From: Sporobolomyces roseus
Lineage: Eukaryota > Basidiomycota > Microbotryomycetes > Sporidiobolales > Sporidiobolaceae
Assembly (NCBI GenBank): GCA_016617785.1
Contig: JADILM010000003.1
Coordinates: forward strand, 682,001-746,000
Length of the DNA: 64,000 nt
Reading direction: 5' to 3'
Positions 24,839-37,412 of this stretch are shown here, one piece after another (within the stretch, counting starts at the first letter, position 1; each line of letters starts with the position of its first letter). Under the pieces are notes generated by a model. It worked only from the letters and a program-made list of their open reading frames with translations. It did no database searches and was not told the DNA's origin. The position numbers were made by a program, and so were the translations under genes.

Positions 24839-27800
24839 ATGTCCAATTTTTTGACCTCGACTTCAACACAAAATTCTCGAGAGAAAATGCTGCCTCAAAT
24901 TACTCCCATCTCCACTTCACTTGACTCTCTCAAACGCGCTTCGAATAGCTCAAGTTACCCTTCAAGAACACTTATCAAACCTGAGAATTCACCTACAAGC
25001 TCTCCCACTCTCCTCCGTCGTTCAAATAGTTCAATCTTTCACGTACTCAACCCTCTGCCAAACATGGCTTTAACGAGTCGTGAACTGCTTGCGAAAGCGT
25101 TCGATGTACCTGTAAGTCTTTCTCTACGCGTCTTTCGTCTCCCCAGAGAGTGAAGGAGCTAAAGTTGCGCTCAATTGAGAAATAGTCGTTTGATCATCTA
25201 TCTCCCACGAAACAAGCATGCTTGCCAGAGATGGACGTACACTTGCAACAATACCCTCACGATTACAACTTCAACCTCGTGTCGGATCAACCTGGTGAAG
25301 GTTACGGGTAAGTTTCTTTCACTTTCTCGCTCAGGCTCTCTCTCTTTTTTGCAAAGGCTAACGATTAATGAATGCAATAGTACTCTCTTGTGTATGGAGA
25401 ATCTTTGTATGGTAGAGATTACCTTGGGTGCCTCATTCACGGCTGAGAAAGGAGGAATTGATAGAGGACTCGGAGGATTTATCAACTACTGGGTACGCTC
25501 TCTCTCTGTCTCTAGCTACACAGTAGAGCGCGACAACATGCTAATATGAGCTTGTACTGTTGATAGGATCACATCAAGACTCATCCTACTCACGTTCAAG
25601 AGCGCAACAAACGTGCGAATGTAGAAGTAAGTTCAACTTTTTTCTCGTCATACTTTCTTTCTTCCTTCTCACTTGCTGACTTCTCTTCGCTCTCGTTGCA
25701 CTTCTCATGTTCATAGCAAACTCAAGCTGCATCTTCTCCTGCTCACAATTCGAGGACTGCTCTTCAAGTGAGTCTTTGAAGCGTTTGGACTCGCGTTGAG
25801 CGCGTATTCACGTCACGTTTTTCCTTTTTTTGCAGCCTCGAAACTCTGGATTGTCCTCCGAAATGGACAACTGGGGAATGAATGGTGCTTCTTCCGATGT
25901 CGACATCAAACCTCGTTCTTTAGGTAAACCACCAAAGAAACGTCCTTCCAACGGTTTGAAACCTCATTCTTCCGCTGGTAACCTCTACACCGACGACGAT
26001 TTCGACGTCGACAAGAAACCCAAAATCGATACGAAACCTGAACCTGGAGTTCTCGCCGATCGAGGTAACGCTCCTCGTTCAACTGGATCCAACAACGGAG
26101 GAGGAGGAAGGAAGACTCCTGCAGAAGAGATCAAATCACTCGAAGACAAACTTCAACGTTTCGAATCTTTCGCTAAAGAATTACGTGCCTTGAAGCCTGC
26201 AGAGAGGGAATCGAATCATTGGGATGAACTCGACCAGATGAATCAGAAGATCAACACGGTTTTGATCAAGATTTCAGATTGGGAGAACGTCAACGGTCCT
26301 CGTCCTTCTGTTCGTCAAGCTCAAGCACCAGTCTTCCCTCCTCCCGCTCGTCAAGATTTAGGTATCGGAGGTAGCAACGGAAATGCAGGAGGAGGAGGCG
26401 TCGCGGGAGGAATGAACTATCACTTTGCGGATGATGTTCTTCAACGTCTTCGTCTCGAACAACTTCGTCAAGCAGGAGCTGCTGGAGGGGCTGGAGGAGG
26501 GGGAGGTGATGCTATGGCTCAAGCGATGAATCAACTCAGTGGGGAAAAATCGTGGTGCTATTCCAGGTGCACCTTCGAGTGATGGAGCGGATCCTTACGA
26601 TATTGCGAATGGAGCGGTCGGAAGAAGGGCAGGAGCTGGTCCTAGGGGTGAAGAGTTTGATGAGTTTGTCAAGAAAGCTTTGGAAGGAGACTCTTTCGAA
26701 GGAAATGCGAATGGTGAGCTCTCTAATCTCTTCACTTTTGATCTCGGGCGATTTGCTGACTTGATCTGCCTCTCATCTAGTCGATGCTGCTGCCTCATCT
26801 CTCGGTCTCAAATCACAACACGAGTGTATCCCTAACATGACTATTCGTGAGCTTTCTTTCTCTTTCACTAACTTGCCTTCCTGCCGCTGACCTCTTTTGA
26901 CGTTTCTACAGCTCTCATGCCTCATCAACTCATCGGTGTCGCATGGATGAAAGCTCAAGAAGAATCGAAACATTACGGAGGAATCCTCGCAGATGAAATG
27001 GGATTAGGAAAGACGGTTGAATCTATCGCTTTGATGTGTGCCAACGAGAGTCAAGATCCTGATGAGAAATCGACTTTGATCGTCGCTCCTCTCGCTCTCT
27101 TGCAACAATGGAAAGAAGAAATCGGTGAGCCCGTCGTCGTTCTTCGATTCTTTTCGAGCGTCCGCTTACTCTCCCTCTTCTCGTCGAATTCCAGAGGACA
27201 AGACTACTCCCGATTACTTCTCAGTTCTCATCTACCACGGTCCCGATCGCAAGAAGATCAAACTCAAGAAGCTTAAGAAATACGACGTCGTGCGTTTCCT
27301 CTTCCTCGTTTCTCTCTCCTCGACTTCGAAGCTGATCTTTCTTTCGCTGTGGCAGGTTCTCACTACCTACAGTACTCTCGTTCTCGACTTCCCCGACGAC
27401 GAAGGTGCACTCAAAAAGGCTAAAGCTAAAGCCAAAAAATCCGGAGGAGACGCAGACGATTATTTCGAGTTTCAGGAAAAGGGACCTCTTCTCCAGATTG
27501 GTTGGTACCGTGTCATTCTTGATGAAGCTCGTAAGCTTTTTTCTTCTCCTTCTGCGCCGCTTCTCACAATGATGAACGAGATGAACTTGCAGAAAACATT
27601 CGTAACCGTCAAACGAAGATGTCTCGTGCTGTCGCTGGACTCGATGCCTTGATGCGCTGGAGTCTCAGTGGTACTCCCATCACCAAGTAAGCGCTCTCTC
27701 TCTCGATCCTTCTCAGACGACTCATCGAAACTGATTCGATGACTCTCGGAAACAGCTCTTTGAGCGATCTCTTCCCTCTCTTCCGCTTCATGCAACTCAA

Positions 27801-30256
27801 ACCCTGGTACGATTGGAGCGAGTTCCGTCAACACATCATGACTTTTGAGAAGAAACGTCCCGATCTCGCCGGAAAGCGAGCTCAAGCGATTCTTCGTGCT
27901 TGCATGTTGCGTCGTAAAAAGGATTCGAAACTGTACGTCTGCAATCTCTCCTCCCTCAAGTGACCCAGACTGACCGATTCGAGCTCTACAGTGATGGAAA
28001 GGAATTGATCTCGCTCCCTCAAAAGCATGTCGAACTCTTGTCACTCGAGTTCAGCGAGGAAGAACGTGAGATGTGAGCCAAACTTTCTCCTCTTTGACCT
28101 CAAATGTAAACTCGCTCGTCCTCTTCCGCTGCGTAGCTACGACGCTATAGAGAAGAAAGCGCAAGTCAAGTTCAAGAAGATGTTGCGAAACGGAACAGTC
28201 CTCAAGAATGTGATTTGAGCCTTTCTTCCTTTCTCATAGGACTATAACTCACCCCCACTCACTTCCACAGTACTCTCACGTTCTCGTCATGCTCCTCCGT
28301 CTTCGTCAACTCTGTTTCCACCCTGCTCTTATCGCCGATGCCGAAGCTACCTTGCAGAAGAAGGAACACGACAAAGAACGCTTCGCAACTGAACTCGCAA
28401 GAGCCAAGAAGGAAGTCGGTCCCGAATTCGTCCGCAAGATCAAAGCTGATCGACTCGAATCTGCCGTCGAACGAGCCAAAGCGGAAAAGTCTGGTGAGGA
28501 AGGTTCAGCTGGAAACGACGAATGTTCAATCTGTTTCGAAGACATCCTCGCCAACGAATCTGGAGGTGCCGTCACTCGCTGTGGTCACTCGTACTGTCGT
28601 CCTTGCATCACTGAACATATCGGGTGAGTTCTCCTTCTTTTGAGTCTCTGTTCGAAATTCTTTACTGAATCTCGTTGATGTTCAGTCAAGCTCAACTCGA
28701 CGATGCTGGTGACGAGGCTTCAGCAAAATGCAAGGATGATCAACGTCCATGTCCTCACTGCCGCTCACCGATTGGAGAAAAGGACCTCTACCCTCTCGAG
28801 GCCTTCGAACCATCTGAAGAAGCTCTCTCCGACAAATTAGGAGTCGAAATGGATGTAGACGACGACGATGAAGATGCAGATGAATCTCTTGGAGGTTTCA
28901 TCGTTCAAGATGACGAGGATGAAGAAGACAGTGATCGTGCGGTCGTCAAGAAAGTTCCCAAGCAGATGAACCGAGCTGTCATTCAAGATTCCGATGATGA
29001 AGATGACCATCGTTCTGCTTCTGAAGCTGAAGAGGACAACGCTTCCGAGTCTCGCAACAAGAAGAAGAAGGACGTCAAGGGGAAAGGAAAGGGAAAGGCA
29101 GCTCAGAACGCAGAGTCCAAGCGTATTCGTCAAGCTTTCATGAGGGAACAAGTGAGCTTTCCTCCTCTTGATTGCTCTCTCTGAATCGTTCACTGACGAT
29201 CTCTCCTTTGTTCGTAGCTCCCTTCGACGAAAATGAAGTGGGTCACCGATGAATTGGAAAGGCTCTTTGCTGAAAGTCCCGACGACAAGGTCATCATCAT
29301 TTCTTCCTTCACTTCGATGCTCGATATGCTTCAAGTGAGTCTCTACCAAGTTCATCTCGTTTGCTTTCGTCGAGTCTCAAAACTGACCTTTTCTGCGAGT
29401 TTCTCACTTTCGCAGGACTATCTCGACTCGAAAGACATCAAGACTTGTCGCTACCAAGGTGACATGAAGAATGATGAAAGGCAGCAATCTCTCAAGACGT
29501 TGAAGAAATCGAAGAAATGCAAAGTCATGCTTCGTGAGTCTCTTTTTTCTCACTTTTTTTCCTTCTCTTGATGCTGATCACCCTCGTTCACTTTTCGTAG
29601 TCTCCCTCAAGTGTGGAGGTGTCGGATTGACCTTGACTCGCGCGAATCGTGTCATTTCACTCGGTAAGCTCTCCATTCCCCAAATATCTTCATTTTGTCA
29701 GAATTGAGCTGACTTTCTTGACTTGTTCGATTCAAAAATCTTAGATCTAGCATGGTCTTTCGCAATTGAAAGTCAGGCTTACGGCGAGTGACCCTTTTCT
29801 ATCCCCCATCCTTCACAAGATTGGAGACGATTTGTGCAACTCGATGCGGAATTACTGACTGCTTCGTTCCAATCCTATCCTATAGATCGCACGCATCGAA
29901 TCGGTCAGATGAAGTATGTTCAGACCTCTCGACGACTGGTCCTCAATTTCCGAAAGACCCATCACTAACTTTCTCCCTTCGTCTCGTTTCTTCCTTCCAA
30001 CAGAGAGGTCTTCGTCAAGCGTCTCACTATCGCAAACACTGTCGGTGAGTCGACCCCTTCCGTTTTATGGACCTCACTTCATCCGCTGATCGCTGACTAC
30101 CTCCATTCTTTCCTTTCCTCTACAGAACAACGCATCTACGATCTTCAAGCAAAGAAACAAGGTCTCGCCGACGCTTCTCTCGGAGAAGGAAAGGCAGCAA
30201 GGTTCGGAAAGCTCAGCGTCAAGGACTTGGCAGCTTTGTTCGGACTTTCAGTCTAA
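24839..30256 (+). CDS. SNF2-family ATPase with internal RING finger (Rad5/Uls1-like), copy A
   Basis: DNA translocase with a probable E3 ubiquitin ligase RING inserted between helicase lobes, as in Rad5, Rad16 and Uls1. In order: disordered N-terminus, LMPHQLIGVAWM, Walker A DEMGLGKT near 26992, motif II written DEAQ (RVILDEAQNIRNRQ, rebuilt across an intron at 27529-27592), SLSGTPITN, C3HC4 RING CSICFED ... CGHSYCRPC ... CPHC near 28525-28765, acidic linker, then motif V CGGVGLTLTRAN and motif VI SQAYDRTHRIGQ. At least 16 exons. The reading frame shifts between about 26500 and 26570 (see finding). The exact start and precise subfamily are uncertain. Confidence 0.9.
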
Positions 30257-31429
30257 GCAGGAGTTAGAGAGGAAAAGAAAGAAAGAAAGGAAGAGAAAAT
30301 ATACCGCTTGATTCCCCCAGATTTAGCTTGCCCACACAGCTCGCATCCCTTTTTGTGCCGTTCAGTTTGTTACCCCTGAGCTTCGTCGTTGTACTTGATA
30401 CCTTTCTCCTAATCTTTTGTTCAGTTTTGCAAAAGTACATTTCCTTTCTTTACCTCTCAGTCTGACCCGGTTCTGTCTCTCGTCTCTTGGAGGCGACGCA
30501 GCTGTGCTAGATATTCTCGCTCGGCTGGAGATCACTCGAGATGACTGTCGGAGAAGGCAAAGGATCGAGAGTGGAAGCTTTGTCGAGCGACGGGGAGGGT
30601 GAAACCCTGCGAGCGGGGTTCGAGCGCGGCAGCTCAACTGAAGCTGACTTGGAACGTTCGCAAGAACGTGAATAGTCCAACAGCATTGCCATCAGCCCGG
30701 GTTGGGGGGAGAAAGACGGATTCAGCGAGACGAGATCAAGCTCGAAAGAGCAGAGGTGAATACGCGAGCCTTTGACTGCGCTTCGAAATGCTTCGAGCCT
30801 CCTAGTCGCTTGTTTATGGCGAGGCGTAGTCGGTTCGAATGCCTGTGCTCAAGACTGTAAGTCGGAAAGTCACCATTCGAGGTCGGATATAGACTCCTTC
30901 GCAGAGAACCTCATTTGGGAGCGCGATTCGTACATGCTCTCGATCGAAGCTGGGACTCGTGCCCTCCCAGGCTTCGCCATGTCCCGTAGATCGAATCAGG
31001 TCGAGGGAAAGTCTGCCTATGTCTAATCGCCGGAACCTCTTTCTGTCTGAAGTTGCGGCCGGTTTCTCATACTCCTAGACCGCTACCCGCCGCCCCTTCT
31101 ATATCCTCAGCTTTTGTGTAAGAACTTCATGAAATCGCCGCGAAATCAAGGAAAGAGAAAGGGAAGACAGAGCGAGCGCAACGGCGTCAGCAGCTCGACC
31201 TGAGAATCTCAGCGTTGGAAGTTACGACTTGCTTCCGTTCTCGCGCAGTATCTTGGCTGGTCAGGCGTCAACTCTCGACGATTGCAGAGTTGAGGAAGAG
31301 ATGAACATGCGAGTTGGTTACTTTTGCAAAAGGGAAACGGCTTCAAATTCGATACAACGGTGTTATAGATGCAAGGCAGAGGAGAGGAACAGAACGAGAG
31401 AAAGGGACTATCAACACAAGCGGTTCAAA
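30257..31429. other. Long convergent intergenic region
   Basis: 1173 bp between convergent stops of SNF2 copy A and the Yta7-like gene. It is less pyrimidine-biased than other gaps. I found no ORF with domain signal, no spliced ORF I could justify, and no tRNA that folds. One of the two largest unexplained stretches of the window. Confidence 0.4.
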
Positions 31430-34400
31430 TCAGTACATACTTTCGACTTCTTCAACAAACTCCTTCGCAAGCTCATCCAATTCCTCGATCAACCTCGTTC
31501 GATCCCAATCCCCCTTTCCTCGCCACACAGAGTCGAAGCACGCTGCACGCAGTTGCTCTAGTTGATCGACGTTGAGACCAGAGGTGTCGTTCTTGAGGAA
31601 GGAAGAGAAAGCATCGACAGCTTCAGAAGGGAGGATGAAATCGGGAAGAGGAGGAGGAGTCGCCTCCATCGGGGTCGGTGAGCGCTCCTTCTCAGGTTCG
31701 ATTTCTTCTTCAGGTCGGGCAACATCACCAGCGGCAGGTGTAGGTGTCCCTTCCCGAGTTTCCTCAGGTTGACGAGGAGCTGCTCCATTCGGAGAGGGAA
31801 CGATCGAAGAGGAAGCGACGGGAGCCGAGGTTGTCGCGACGAATGGGTTTGCGGAAGCGGGAGGAACTCCTGCGAGGAAGGAGTTGTCGGGTTTTGCGAG
31901 AGATTTCGAAGGAGAGAGGGAGGGAGTAGCTCCGACTGCCATGGGTGGAGCGAGTGCAGCGGGGGTGACGCCAGGGACGGTTGAAGATGTGAAGTCGGGG
32001 GCGGGAGAGTCTTGGAAGGTAGAGAGGGAGGAAGCGGAAGTTGGGTTGAGAAGATCGTTGAGTCTCGAGGAAGTGGCTCCGTTTGGATGATACCCGTTGA
32101 CACCGTTCGAGTTGTAAGAGGTAGATGCGACAGCTTGTCCATCAGGTAGTCCCGCTGCAACTGTCGAGTCGAGATCAACTGATCCTTCGGCTCTCATTCG
32201 CTTCGCCGGTCCTTGACCATCCTGATCTCCTCCTTCAAGTCCTTCCATACCTTCCCCTTCCCCATCCTCTCTCGCTCGTTTATGCCCATTCTCTCCTGAG
32301 CCCTCTTCAATGATCACGTCGTCGTCGGCAGTTTCTGGGTTGTGTTGTTCTCGAAGTGGTCGAACCTTGAGTAAACCTCCATCGATGGCGGCTTGTTTCG
32401 CTGCAGCGACGATTCCTTCTCCAGGTAGATCCCTGCCCTTGCCTTTCCTTTCCTTCTTCGGTTGATCCTTCTCCTTCTCCCTCATTCGATCCGCCATCTT
32501 GCTGCACTCGGATCGGAAGTTGGCATCGAAAGTTTGATCGAGCATGACTTTCGTGTGATTGACCATTTGTCCAGCTTTGATAGGAGCTTCAGCGTCTTGT
32601 TCCATGATCTTGTTGACCTCAGCGTTCGCTTGAATGCGGAGAATGTCGGTGAGGAATTCGTCTGGAGTTCGATAGATTCCTTTGTAGAGGTCCGAGTGCA
32701 TTTGATCGAGATCGACGTTGTGATAAGGTTGAGTTCCGAGTCCAGTGACAGTCTCGTTGTCGTTGAGCTGGTTCTTGCGCCATTCGAGATCATCTTCTCG
32801 CCAATCGTCCTAATCAAGTCAAAGTAACGTCAGAATCGGATCTGTCGAAGGACTGAGGAGATATCTAAACATACGTAGAGATTCCTGCAGAAGCGTTTGT
32901 ATCTCTTCTTGAGTTCTCCGAGTACTGGTCCGAGTTTCCACTTGAGGTATTCGAGAAGTCGTTGATCGTTTGCTTCAGCGGCAGCGATCTCAGCAGCAGT
33001 CGGCTCACGAGGAGGTGGAGGAGGAGCGATAGGGAGCTTCTCGAGGATCCGCTTGCGACGAGGCATAGCATCAGGGAATTCGTTTGGTGGTCGAGTAATT
33101 CCAGCGATAACATCGGCGAAGAAAGCCTCGCGTTGTTCCTGTATCGAGTGAAGATTGTTAAGTGACGTTCTCAGTTCTACAAGCGGAAGGAGGGACCTAC
33201 AGCGTTAGGCTTTCCCATGACTACTCGATTTCCCTTGACGAATCCGAACCAGCTTCTGACATCGGAAGGAATATCCTTGATCGATCCATCGACGACAGCG
33301 AGCAAGAGAATCGGGTCAGAAGGGTCGAGGCTGTCGAGGAGGCCTTTGATAGTTGATCGGACAGTTTCGCCAACGCTTGTGCACCAGGTGAGGAGAGAGG
33401 GAATGAAGAGGATTGAGGGCTTGTGACGTTTCGCTTCGACGAACAATTGAACGCAGGCAGCTTCCATCGTGCGGGAAGAGTCGGATACGAGAGTAGCGAG
33501 GTCGAGGGTCTGAACGTGGAATCCTTCGAGATGGTGGAGAACGGCGGAACCGACGAAACCTTGACCAGATCCTGCTTCTCCGAGAATGAGGAGTCGAGGT
33601 CGGAAGACGCGAAGTGTCTCGAATGCTACATGCGAGGAAGTTCAGTCGGGATTCGAGGACATTGGGATGCAGAAGAGGAGATTGCTCACCTTGGAGCATC
33701 TTTTCCTTCTCGAACCCTCCTCCATCATCGACAAACTCGGCTTCTTCTAGGATGTTCGGTCGCTTGACTTCCGGGAGTACCTTGGCGAGAGCAGCTTTCG
33801 CGACCTCGAAAGAATCGGCGAGGAGAGGAACGAGTTGAGGAGGAAGTGCAGAAGCGGCGGTCGAAGTACTTCGATGTGACGACGGAATGAGATCTGATGG
33901 GTGATGGGAGCGTATTAGCAAGTTGTGATGAGGAGAAGAGAGCGCCGAACTTACTCTTCTGGGAGATGACGAAATCTCGAGCGTTGACTTCGATAGTTTC
34001 TGGTTTGATGAGCAAGCGATCGTTGGTCTTGTAGATTTGCGGATAAGTTCGTTGTACAGCATTGAGCGCAGCTTCAGTACAGAGAGCCTAGTAGCGAACC
34101 GACAGTCAGAAACCGGCTTGCATTTAAGCGAGAGTGAAACGAAACTAACCCTCAGATCCGCTCCTCCGTAACCTTTCGTCAAATCCGCCAACTCATCCAT
34201 GAAGCTATCCTCTAGTGGAGGGTTCCATCCCTTCGTGTGAATGCCCAAGATCTTCTTTCTCGCTTCGATATTCGGCAGAGGGAAATAGAATTCTCGATCG
34301 AAACGACCTGGTCGACGAAGAGCGGGATCGATAGCGTCTGGTCGATTCGTCGCTCCAATTACAATGACTTGCCCACGACCATCCATTCCATCCATGAGCG

Positions 34401-36999
34401 CGAGAAGGGTCGAAACGATTGAAGCGTGAATCTGTTCTTGTTTGCTGCTTCGAACCGGTGCGAGACCTGTTTAAGTCGAGCAGGTTCTATCAGTGTCGAT
34501 GAGAGGGTGGAGTGACGAGTGTGGAGGAACTCACCATCAATCTCATCGAAGAAGATGATCGAAGGTTGACAATTCTTGGCCTCTTCGAAAAGCAACCTCA
34601 GTTGACGTTCAGCTTCTCCAACCCATTTCGACAAGCAATCCGCTCCTTTCCTCATGAAGAACGCTGTGACAACCGACCCGAATCGAGTCAGATAAGCGAC
34701 TCGTTAGCAACTCGAGGAGAACTCACAGATCTTCCTCCCATCCGTACTGCAACTCGCCGCAAGAGCTCTCGCCAACAACGTCTTACCAGTTCCAGGAGGT
34801 CCATGGAACAGTACACCTCGAGGAGGAGTGATTGCGAAACGTTCAAAGACTTCTGGGTAGAGGAGGGGAAGCGAAACCATCTCCTTGAGTTGCTGAATGT
34901 GAGATCCCAATCCTCCAACCGAGTCGAACGAGATCGTTGATGGTACACCAAGCGGATCAGTATCAGCGAGAGCTGCAAATCGTGTCAAAAGTAATCAGCT
35001 ATGACAGAGGGACAAAGAGCGAAAGAAGGAGAGCTCACCGGCTGCACTTCCTACTTTTCCGAGATTGTTCGGTGCTCCACTTCCGAACTCGAGACCTCCA
35101 CCAGATGCCAGCATTCCTCCGTTGACCCCACCAGCTTTTGAAGTGAATAGAGCAGATTTCGAAGGAGAGCCGAGATTAGGCATATCATCGTCAGACTGTT
35201 TTTCGAAATCATCAGTATGCGATTTCTCAGAGACATGAGTGGAGAAAACATACAGAATCTGAAGGTTGACCACCATCGGGATAGAGAGCAGCCCACTGAG
35301 CTCCAGTGAGATTCGCAGGCAACCCATTGAAAGGGTTTCCATCATCGTTCCTCTTCTTGTTGTACGGTCTCTTCTTGTCCTTCCTCCCTGCTGGAGCCTC
35401 CAACGACAATGGTGCAAAGTAGTCGACCTTTTTCTTCTGTCTCAAGTTCCTTCGAGGTTTGCTTCCTCCAATCGAAAGGTCGTCGTCATCTTCATCATCG
35501 TGCAAGTCGAGCGAGAGATCTTCATCCGATTCGACGAACGACTCGTGTCCTTCTCCTTCATCGTAAGAGGTATCTTGAGCTTTGCGAGAGTTTCGAGTTT
35601 GACGAGTCGAAGCTGAGCGAGAAGGTTGAGATCGATTTCGAAGATTTCTTGTCGTTGAGGTTCTCGAACTCCTTCGATTGCTAGTGCGAGTGTTGCGCCC
35701 ACCAGTACGAGTCCGTCTCGTTCCCGCTCCGAATTCGTCGTCATCGTCTTGTCCATCATCCGCCCATTCTTCCTCATCTTCGACGATATCCTCTCCCCGG
35801 TACCCACCATTCTTCCTACTACTTCCCCTCGTCAACCTTCCACCTCCAGACCTAGGTTTATCATCCTCTTCTTCCCCATCCCCTTCATCGTAATAATCCG
35901 GTCTCCTCGTAGTTCGTCCCGAAGCGGTTTTCATGATTCGAGTTGGTCGACGATATTCGACTTCTCCTGACGAGTTCTCCTCGAAGTCTTCATCTTCATC
36001 GTCGACGATCTTGACCTTTGCAGCAGTACGTCGAGGTCGAACGGCTCCCTCTTCTCCCTCCGACACTTCCTCGTTGCCTCCCGCACCATTTCCTTCTACT
36101 TCTCCTCCTGTCGGCGGTGGTTGATAGACGTTGTTCTGTAGGTGTACTGGGTTGATCGTAGAAGTGTCCATCTCTCCCGGAGCATCTTGTTCATCCTCGG
36201 AATCTGGAACTGCAGGTTTTTGAGGAATTCTTCGTTTCCTGCCTCCAACCGGTTCGTCCTCATCCTCCTCGTCGTCTCGCGCGTTGACTTGATACTCTCC
36301 AGTAGGTTGACCATTCTGAATGGGTGGGAGTGGTGGAAGATTATTGACTATATCGACAGGATTTCCATTATTTCCTCTCCTTTCTTCTTCTTCCTCTTCT
36401 TCCTCCTCCTCATCATCGTTGACTCCTGGTTCCGCGTAACTAATCTGTGATGCACCTCTAGTCGGTCTCGAAGAACTCCTACGCGTCGAGTAAACTGATT
36501 GGTTTGATTGGTAAGGAGGAGATTGTGCTGGAGGTTGAGCGTTCAAATTGTAACTTGGTACGCGAGAAGTTGATCTACGAGGTCTTCCCGACGAAGAAGA
36601 CATGTCTTCCTGATTGAGATTCGCACCTCCTCCTGTTGAATGTAAGGTGTACTGTTGAGGATGTGACTGAGGTTGAGAGTAGTAGTGATTAGGTTGGTGA
36701 GGTGGGAGAGGGAGTTGATTGGATTGGTAAGAAGGTTGGAATGAATCGGTTGGTAAAGAGGAGAAGTGATTGAATTGAGGTGATGAGGTAGAGTTGGGTT
36801 GCTGTCCTGCGAATGAACCTACTATCCTAATGTGAGGCTGTTGTTGACTGTGTTGAGGTAAAGGCGAGTGAGAGTAGACAGGTTGAGATGGATAAGGCAA
36901 ACTTGAGGAATTCGAGGGGAGAGACGGGAGGTTACTCCCTGATGATTGAGGGTAATTCGAATACTGATTAGAGTAGGGTTGATGAGGAGGATAGCTCAT
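31430..36999 (-). CDS. YTA7: Yta7/ATAD2/Abo1-type AAA+ ATPase with bromodomain
   Basis: Histone-binding AAA+ ATPase that sets nucleosome density on transcribed chromatin. The N-terminal ~500 residues are disordered, Gln/Ser/Pro-rich then acidic ([10 protein letters not shown]) and Arg-rich. AAA1 is complete: [18 protein letters not shown] near 34790, [13 protein letters not shown], and [20 protein letters not shown] near 34330. AAA2 is degenerate ([10 protein letters not shown]), as expected for the family. A divergent bromodomain follows ([17 protein letters not shown] ... [17 protein letters not shown], about 32500-32800). The end is disordered and closes with a helix ([20 protein letters not shown]). 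About eight to nine exons. Divergent from SNF2 copy B. Confidence 0.93.
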
Positions 37000-37412
37000 C
37001 TAACCTAGTAGCCTCGGAGTGGGATCGGAGTTCGAGGTGGATCGAAGGAAAAGAGAAGTCAGATTCGACGACGAGGACGCGTTTCTCTCTCGCTTACCAC
37101 TCATTGCGTGACTTTCTCGACAACAGGAGGTTGTTCAGATCAAGCTACACGACCGAGAGAGTACTGAACCTCAAGATCAAGTCGTCGATTCGCGCTTCTT
37201 TTCTCTCTGCCCAAAAAAGTTCCATCAACATTCGACTGCATCCATCCACTCAAACTCGACCTTGAATCACTAGTAAGGTCGTCGAAGGTAAATAACACGC
37301 TCTGGCACAGTCCACGTGAGTCCCTTCACTCTACACACTCTTCGCAAGATTCAATGTCAACACTCGCTCGAACCTCACTAAACAAACCTCACATCTCCTC
37401 ACTACTAGATAG
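37000..37412. promoter_or_regulatory. Bidirectional promoter region, YTA7-like / SNF2 copy B
   Basis: 413 bp separate two divergent chromatin-factor genes. It must contain both promoters. No ORF; a short C/T-rich stretch precedes the plus-strand start. Confidence 0.5.

Noticed and set aside
26539..26566. 28-nt intron as explanation for the frame change in SNF2 copy A
   Set aside because: Shorter than the smallest introns seen elsewhere in this window; the 61-nt intron or a homopolymer error is more likely.
30820..30860. GGTTCGAAT B-box-like sequence suggesting a tRNA (plus strand)
   Set aside because: The flanking bases do not form a T-stem and no acceptor or D arm can be placed.
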